From: a virus | Virus record (IMG/VR): IMGVR_UViG_3300018876_000090 | Span: 1-25,311 of that record | Direction: 5' to 3' (one strand) | DNA length: 25,311 bases | Part shown: piece by piece, positions 22,176 through 25,311 of the stretch | How the letters are laid out: each line of letters opens with the position of its first letter | How positions within the stretch are numbered: the first letter of the stretch is position 1 | Made by a program: the position numbers and the translations under genes | The notes under the pieces: model-generated | The model's input: only the letters and a program-made list of their open reading frames with translations | Told to the model about the DNA's origin: nothing | The model's database searches: none

Positions 22176-23345
22176 ATGAAACGTGTGACTGACGAATTCA
22201 AGCAAGAATTCATTTCGGGCCTAAATGCAATGTTCCCTGACGTGGTTACATCAGGGCTCGTATCTAACGCTCAGATTACTGAGTATATGAAAAAGACTAA
22301 AGATAAAAAGTGGCCGACGTGGCTCACTCGTCCCGACGCTCGCGCAAGTCGTGGCGTGTATTTTATTACTGCGCAAAAGAAATCAAATGTTGTGCCTATG
22401 AATGTTCCAAAACCCGTGGCAGTAGTGCAATCTACTGACACTAAGCCGCTAGTTCCTGTAAAGGATCCAGCATTCGTACCTTTCGGTATTTACAAAGATG
22501 TTGAAACTATCGTCAAGTCTCGACAGTTTTATCCTGTGTATATCTATGGACCTACTGGTAACGGTAAGTCTACTGCAGTAGAACAGGCTTGCGCAAAGCT
22601 CAAGACTCCGATGATTCGTGTTAACTTAAACATGATGACAGACGAAGATCAATTGATCGGCACTAAGACTCTTGTAGATGGTAACATCGAAATTGTCGAA
22701 GGTCCAGTATTGATTGCGATGCGCGCAGGTATTCCGCTATTGCTCGATGAACTTGATGCGGGTTCTGCAAATACTTTGCTGTGTTTGCAGCCAATCCTTG
22801 AAGGTAAACCGTACTTTTTCAAGTTGAAGAATGAATTGATTATTCCTGCAGAAGGTTTCAACGTCTTTGCTACTGGTAATACCAAAGGCAAAGGTTCAGA
22901 TGATGGCCGTTATATCGGTACAAACATTCTCAACGAAGCTTTCTTGGAACGCTTTGCGATTACTCTAACTCAAGATTATCCTTCAACTGGTGTTGAACGG
23001 AAAATCGTAGAAAATATCATGGGTCAATATGACTGTTACGATGAAGACTTTGCAACATCCCTTGTAAAATGGGCTGATGCAATCCGTCGAACCTTCAATG
23101 ATGGAGGTATCGATGAAAGTGTTACAACTCGCCGACTGATTCACATTGTACGCGCCTTTAGTATCTTTAAAAACAAGACTAAGGCAATTGAGTTGTGTAC
23201 CAATCGATTTGATGAAGTAACACGACAGGCTTTCATTAACCTCTTTGAAAAGGTGAGTACTGATCCGGATTCTGATCTACTTGCTTCTAATGAAAGCGCA
23301 ACTGTTATTATTAATGATGGAATTGATGATGGAGATACACTATGA
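22176..23345 (+). CDS. cobS: CobS-like / MoxR-type AAA+ ATPase
   Basis: This 389-residue protein belongs to the CobS-like AAA+ ATPases carried by many T4-type cyanophages. An N-terminal domain (about 1-65, ending TRPDARASRGVYFI) and a Pro/Val linker precede the ATPase core. The core has Walker A GPTGNGKST (125-133), Walker B LLLDE (188-192), sensor 1 FNVFATGNT and an arginine-finger region AFLERF. CobS/MoxR ATPases work with VWA-domain partners, and a CobT-like VWA protein is encoded just upstream. GAGGAT lies six bases before the ATG. Its stop overlaps the start of the next gene (ATGA). The cyanophage name cobS reflects similarity, not proven cobalamin synthesis. Confidence 0.9.
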   Translation: MKRVTDEFKQEFISGLNAMFPDVVTSGLVSNAQITEYMKKTKDKKWPTWLTRPDARASRGVYFITAQKKSNVVPMNVPKPVAVVQSTDTKPLVPVKDPAFVPFGIYKDVETIVKSRQFYPVYIYGPTGNGKSTAVEQACAKLKTPMIRVNLNMMTDEDQLIGTKTLVDGNIEIVEGPVLIAMRAGIPLLLDELDAGSANTLLCLQPILEGKPYFFKLKNELIIPAEGFNVFATGNTKGKGSDDGRYIGTNILNEAFLERFAITLTQDYPSTGVERKIVENIMGQYDCYDEDFATSLVKWADAIRRTFNDGGIDESVTTRRLIHIVRAFSIFKNKTKAIELCTNRFDEVTRQAFINLFEKVSTDPDSDLLASNESATVIINDGIDDGDTL

Positions 23346-23689
23346 AATATAAAGACATGACATTCACCTACTCTACACTGACACGTATCCAACGTAAAGC
23401 TGTAGATGCATTTATTGCCCTAGATCCTTCTTTAGCAACTGCTAATAGTATTTCGCGCCAACGTTTGGAGGAATTGTTTCTACAAGCTCGTAAAACTGAT
23501 CCTAAGCTTGGTTATCCTGCATTCGTGACCCGATGTGAACGAGTCGCCCGCGGAGTCTATCAATGGCCGAGTCCAGGTGCAGTTGTGAATCTTTCTGCGA
23601 TTAAATCTCCTGAGGTTGCTAAGACGGTAGAACAGACTGAATTTGAAGAAACGTTTGCCAAAGAAATGGCAGATTGTGGTATAATTTAA
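23342..23689 (+). CDS. 115-residue protein sharing the CobS-like N-terminal domain
   Basis: It is coupled to the AAA+ gene by an ATGA overlap. Residues about 21-75 look related to residues 13-64 of the ATPase. Both have a short helical stretch, then 'SISRQRLEELFLQARKTD' (here) against 'LVSNAQITEYMKKTKD' (ATPase), followed by Pro, an aromatic pair, TR, a few residues and RGVY. The rest is a Pro/Val linker and an acidic C-terminal helix. No catalytic motif is present. A stand-alone copy of the ATPase recognition domain would fit an adaptor or inhibitor of the ATPase. The family is otherwise unknown to me. Confidence 0.7.
   Translation: MKYKDMTFTYSTLTRIQRKAVDAFIALDPSLATANSISRQRLEELFLQARKTDPKLGYPAFVTRCERVARGVYQWPSPGAVVNLSAIKSPEVAKTVEQTEFEETFAKEMADCGII
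23677..23685 (+). promoter_or_regulatory. Extended -10 element at the end of the 115-residue gene
   Basis: TGGTATAAT is an exact extended -10 motif, the same nonamer as at 21769 and 22028. It lies in the last codons of the 115-residue gene and would start transcription near 23692, only about 48 bases before the terminator at 23703-23740. TTGCCA upstream is at a poor 19-base spacing. The motif could be coincidence in coding sequence. Confidence 0.45.
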
Positions 23690-23702
23690 ACATGGATTTC
23701 TT

Positions 23703-23740
23703 GCTGGGTGGTTTTGACCATCGGCCACTCAGCTTTTTTT
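23703..23740 (+). terminator. Intrinsic terminator after the CobS-like operon
   Basis: GCTGGGTGG (23703-23711) pairs with CCACTCAGC (23725-23733), 9 bp with one G-U pair, around a 13-base loop. Seven T residues follow (23734-23740). An alternative small hairpin TGGT/ACCA lies partly in the loop. It ends the CobS-like transcription unit. Confidence 0.88.
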
Positions 23741-23769
23741 ATTAGATGGTATTTTAAAATGGAGTTTTT

Positions 23770-24015
23770 ATGACTAAAATTGAACGCTTGAATGCTTACT
23801 TGTCAACCGGTGCCACTGTTACTGCTAAACAGATTGGTAGCATGTTCGGTATCGCAAATCCTACTGCCGCAGTTCATGCCTTGCGCAGTCAAGGTGTTTG
23901 TGTTTATGGCAACAAAGTTACACTACATGATGGTACTCCCTCCACAAAATACCGTGTTGGTGCTCCAAGCAAGAAAATGATCCAAGCTGCACACTCAGTT
24001 GGCGCATTCAACTAA
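23770..24015 (+). CDS. Small winged-helix-like DNA-binding protein
   Basis: This 81-residue protein begins at ATG 23770, with GGAG (23761-23764) five bases upstream. The N-terminal helix KIERLNAYLSTGATVTAKQI, then GSMFGIANPTAAVHALRSQG and the beta-hairpin 'VCVYGNKVTLHDGTPSTKYR' read as a small winged helix-turn-helix: a recognition-helix candidate at about 28-40 and a wing at about 43-62. Similar short proteins are common in T4-type cyanophages, with no known role. It lies between a terminator and a promoter overlapped by a long dyad, so it is a candidate local regulator. Confidence 0.7.
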   Translation: MTKIERLNAYLSTGATVTAKQIGSMFGIANPTAAVHALRSQGVCVYGNKVTLHDGTPSTKYRVGAPSKKMIQAAHSVGAFN

Positions 24016-24030
24016 GCTTAGTGTATTTTA

Positions 24031-24070
24031 AATATAGGCTGATGTATAATATCATATGTCAGCCTATATT
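24031..24070 (+). promoter_or_regulatory. Promoter flanked by a perfect 12-bp inverted repeat
   Basis: AATATAGGCTGA (24031-24042) and TCAGCCTATATT (24059-24070) are perfect inverted repeats separated by 16 bases that include TATAAT (24045-24050). TGTATT (24022-24027) sits at the -35 distance. The arms would cover the promoter spacer and the early transcribed region, the expected place for an operator. Read-through RNA could instead form a 12-bp hairpin. The downstream gene starts at 24090, with GGAG at 24076-24079. Confidence 0.75.
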
Positions 24071-24089
24071 AGTTTGGAGAAGTTATATA

Positions 24090-24419
24090 ATGAAAAAAAG
24101 AATTTTGACGAAGAGCAATGATGTTCCAACAGGTATGAAGTTCGATAACGATAAACTTCGTTACGATCTGATTCCTCCTCTTGCTCAAGCTGAAATGGTG
24201 AAAGTGCTCACATTTGGAGCAGCAAAATATAAACCAAACAATTGGCAACATGTAGATGAAGCACTAGATCGTTATTTTGCAGCATTCGAACGACACGTGT
24301 GGGCGTGGAAGATGGGTGAAACCACTGATCCTGAATCTGGTATCCATCACTTGGCGCATGCCGCATGTTGTTTAGCTTTCCTATACGAGCATGACGTCAA
24401 ATATTCTAAAAAGGATTAA
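24090..24419 (+). CDS. dATP/dGTP diphosphohydrolase-like protein (DUF5664)
   Basis: This 109-residue protein has the ordered motifs of the DUF5664 family: GMKFDNDKLRYDLIPP (15-30), TFGAAKY (41-47) with NNW, ERH near 67-69, then DPESGIHHLAHA (80-91). The conserved acidic and His residues would bind metal and a dNTP. Members are annotated as MazG-like dATP/dGTP pyrophosphohydrolases. The ATG at 24090 was chosen because of its ribosome site; a longer GTG-started frame would begin upstream of the promoter dyad. It ends 2 bases before gp45. A nucleotide-pool role fits the replication neighbours, but the exact substrate is not visible. Confidence 0.72.
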   Translation: MKKRILTKSNDVPTGMKFDNDKLRYDLIPPLAQAEMVKVLTFGAAKYKPNNWQHVDEALDRYFAAFERHVWAWKMGETTDPESGIHHLAHAACCLAFLYEHDVKYSKKD

Positions 24420-24421
24420 TT

Positions 24422-25081
24422 ATGAAATTAAGTAAAGACACACTAACACTAATCAAAAACTTTGCTTCTATCAACGGATCATTGATGCTGAAAGAAGGCA
24501 ATAAGCTTTCTACTATCTCAGAAGCAAAAAACGTCATGGCTAATGGTAGTATTACCGAAACATTCCCACAAGACTTTGGCATCTATGATGTCAATGAATT
24601 CTTGGGCGTTATTAGTTTGTTTGATGATACACATCTTGATTTTAAAGACAAGTATGTAACCATTAGTGACGGTGGCACGTCAAAGATTAAATACTTTGCG
24701 GCAGGTGAAGGCGTTGTGCGTTCTGCTCCAGCTCAAATCAAGTTTCCAGAGGCCGATGTTTCATTCGATCTTTCGCAAGAACAGATTGCAATGATTCTTC
24801 GTACTGCATCAGTACTTAAAGCTAGTGATGTTGCAATCAAGGGTGAAGATGGTGAGTTGAAAGTTCAAGTTAGCGATAAGAAGAATGATACATCTAATGC
24901 TTATGAAGTTACAATCGGTTCTACTGATAAAGAGTTTACCGCAAACTTGAAAGTAGAGAACCTTAAAATGCTAACAGGAAATTACACCGTTGAGGTTTCT
25001 TCTAAGAAGATTTCCAAGTTCACTAATAAAGATATTGATCTCACATATTTTGTTGCTATTGAAGCCGACAGTAAATTCTAA
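24422..25081 (+). CDS. 45: Sliding clamp gp45
   Basis: This 219-residue protein (T4 228) forms the trimeric clamp that tethers the polymerase and activates late transcription with gp55. The start KLSKDTLTLIKNFASINGSL, then LFDDTHLDFKDKYVTISDGG and the terminal DIDLTYFVAIEADSKF agree with the gp45 family. It is followed after 36 bases by the clamp loader gp44, as in T4. It begins 2 bases after the DUF5664 stop with no strong ribosome site, suggesting coupling. Confidence 0.94.
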   Translation: MKLSKDTLTLIKNFASINGSLMLKEGNKLSTISEAKNVMANGSITETFPQDFGIYDVNEFLGVISLFDDTHLDFKDKYVTISDGGTSKIKYFAAGEGVVRSAPAQIKFPEADVSFDLSQEQIAMILRTASVLKASDVAIKGEDGELKVQVSDKKNDTSNAYEVTIGSTDKEFTANLKVENLKMLTGNYTVEVSSKKISKFTNKDIDLTYFVAIEADSKF

Positions 25082-25088
25082 TTTATTG

Positions 25089-25094
25089 TATAAT
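25089..25094 (+). promoter_or_regulatory. Candidate promoter upstream of gp44
   Basis: A TATAAT lies in the 36-base gap between gp45 and gp44, 23 bases before the gp44 ATG. No convincing -35 or TGn extension is present. GGAG (25108-25111) follows as ribosome site. Confidence 0.35.
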
Positions 25095-25117
25095 ATATTT
25101 TTGTTATGGAGTTTAAT

Positions 25118-25311
25118 ATGAGTGAGCAGTATTTATGGGTCGAGAAGTACCGTCCACAGAAAATTGATGAGTGTATTCTGCCCGAATCATTGAAAAAGAC
25201 ATTTAAGGAGTTCATCAATTCTGGTGAACTTCCTAACTTTTTGTTTTCCGGTACTGCTGGTACTGGTAAAACCACGGTTGCTAAAGCACTGTGCAATGAG
25301 GTTGGTGCAGA
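25118..25311 (+). CDS. 44: Clamp loader large subunit gp44, N-terminal part (runs off window)
   Basis: Sixty-four codons are visible before the window ends. The opening LWVEKYRPQKIDECILPESL is the near-universal start of clamp-loader AAA+ subunits. It is followed by LPNFLFSGTAGTGKTTVAKA with Walker A GTAGTGKTT. With gp62 it opens the gp45 clamp and places it on DNA. The ATG at 25118 has TATGGAG six bases upstream. The gene follows gp45, the standard T4 order. Confidence 0.94.
   Translation, partial: MSEQYLWVEKYRPQKIDECILPESLKKTFKEFINSGELPNFLFSGTAGTGKTTVAKALCNEVGA

Noticed and set aside
19677-23345. A true cobalamin (cobaltochelatase) pathway
   Set aside because: There is no CobN or other cobalamin gene in the window. 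The VWA protein has a peptidase-like N-terminus, so a different use of the CobS/CobT-type pair is more likely.
24090-24419. Evidence for a 2-aminoadenine (Z) genome from the DUF5664 gene
   Set aside because: Related hydrolases occur in many phages with ordinary DNA. No PurZ, DatZ or dedicated polymerase gene is visible here.

Overview
This window is a stretch of a T4-type myovirus genome (tailed, contractile-tail dsDNA phage). All recognisable genes lie on the + strand. They follow the core order: neck (gp13, gp14), tail terminator (gp15), large terminase (gp17), sheath (gp18), tube (gp19), portal (gp20), head core (gp67-like), prohead protease (gp21), scaffold (gp22), major capsid (gp23). 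After these come a gp3-like tail completion protein, UvsY, UvsW, the late sigma factor gp55, gp47/gp46 and finally the sliding clamp gp45 and clamp loader gp44. Structural genes next to uvsY-uvsW-55-47-46-45-44 on one strand, with a CobS-like ATPase, is the layout I associate with T4-type cyanophages and other aquatic 'far-T4' phages rather than coliphage T4. No photosynthesis gene or other host marker is present, so the host is undetermined. Both window edges cut a gene: gp13 lacks its N-terminus and gp44 lacks its C-terminus.

Region by region. 1-2979 holds neck and tail-terminator genes, with a repeat-bearing fibre-like gene inserted between gp14 and gp15. 3010-13203 is packaging, tail and head morphogenesis. 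Two unrecognised genes lie between gp67 and gp21, and there is no gp16 between gp15 and gp17. Exact TATAAATA late promoters precede gp18, gp19 and the gp3-like gene, which fits the gp55 gene at 16292. Two of them sit directly behind a strong hairpin or terminator. 13292-19587 holds the gp3-like gene and a tightly packed recombination and late-transcription block (uvsY, uvsW, an Sm-like small protein, 55, 47, 46), mostly with overlapping starts and stops.

19588-24089 is the least ordinary part. A large protein combines an HExxH metallopeptidase-like N-terminus, an acidic linker and a CobT-like VWA domain. It is followed by a 54-residue protein, a 31-residue membrane peptide and a CobS/MoxR-type AAA+ ATPase. 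Next come a 115-residue protein that appears to share the ATPase's N-terminal domain and a small winged-helix-like protein. The first three transcription units share a promoter/leader design, and two are 41/45 identical, suggesting one co-regulated module. 24090-25311 returns to replication and nucleotide metabolism (DUF5664 diphosphohydrolase, gp45, gp44).

No intergenic stretch reaches 300 bases. I saw no tRNA, CRISPR array, insertion sequence or integrase.
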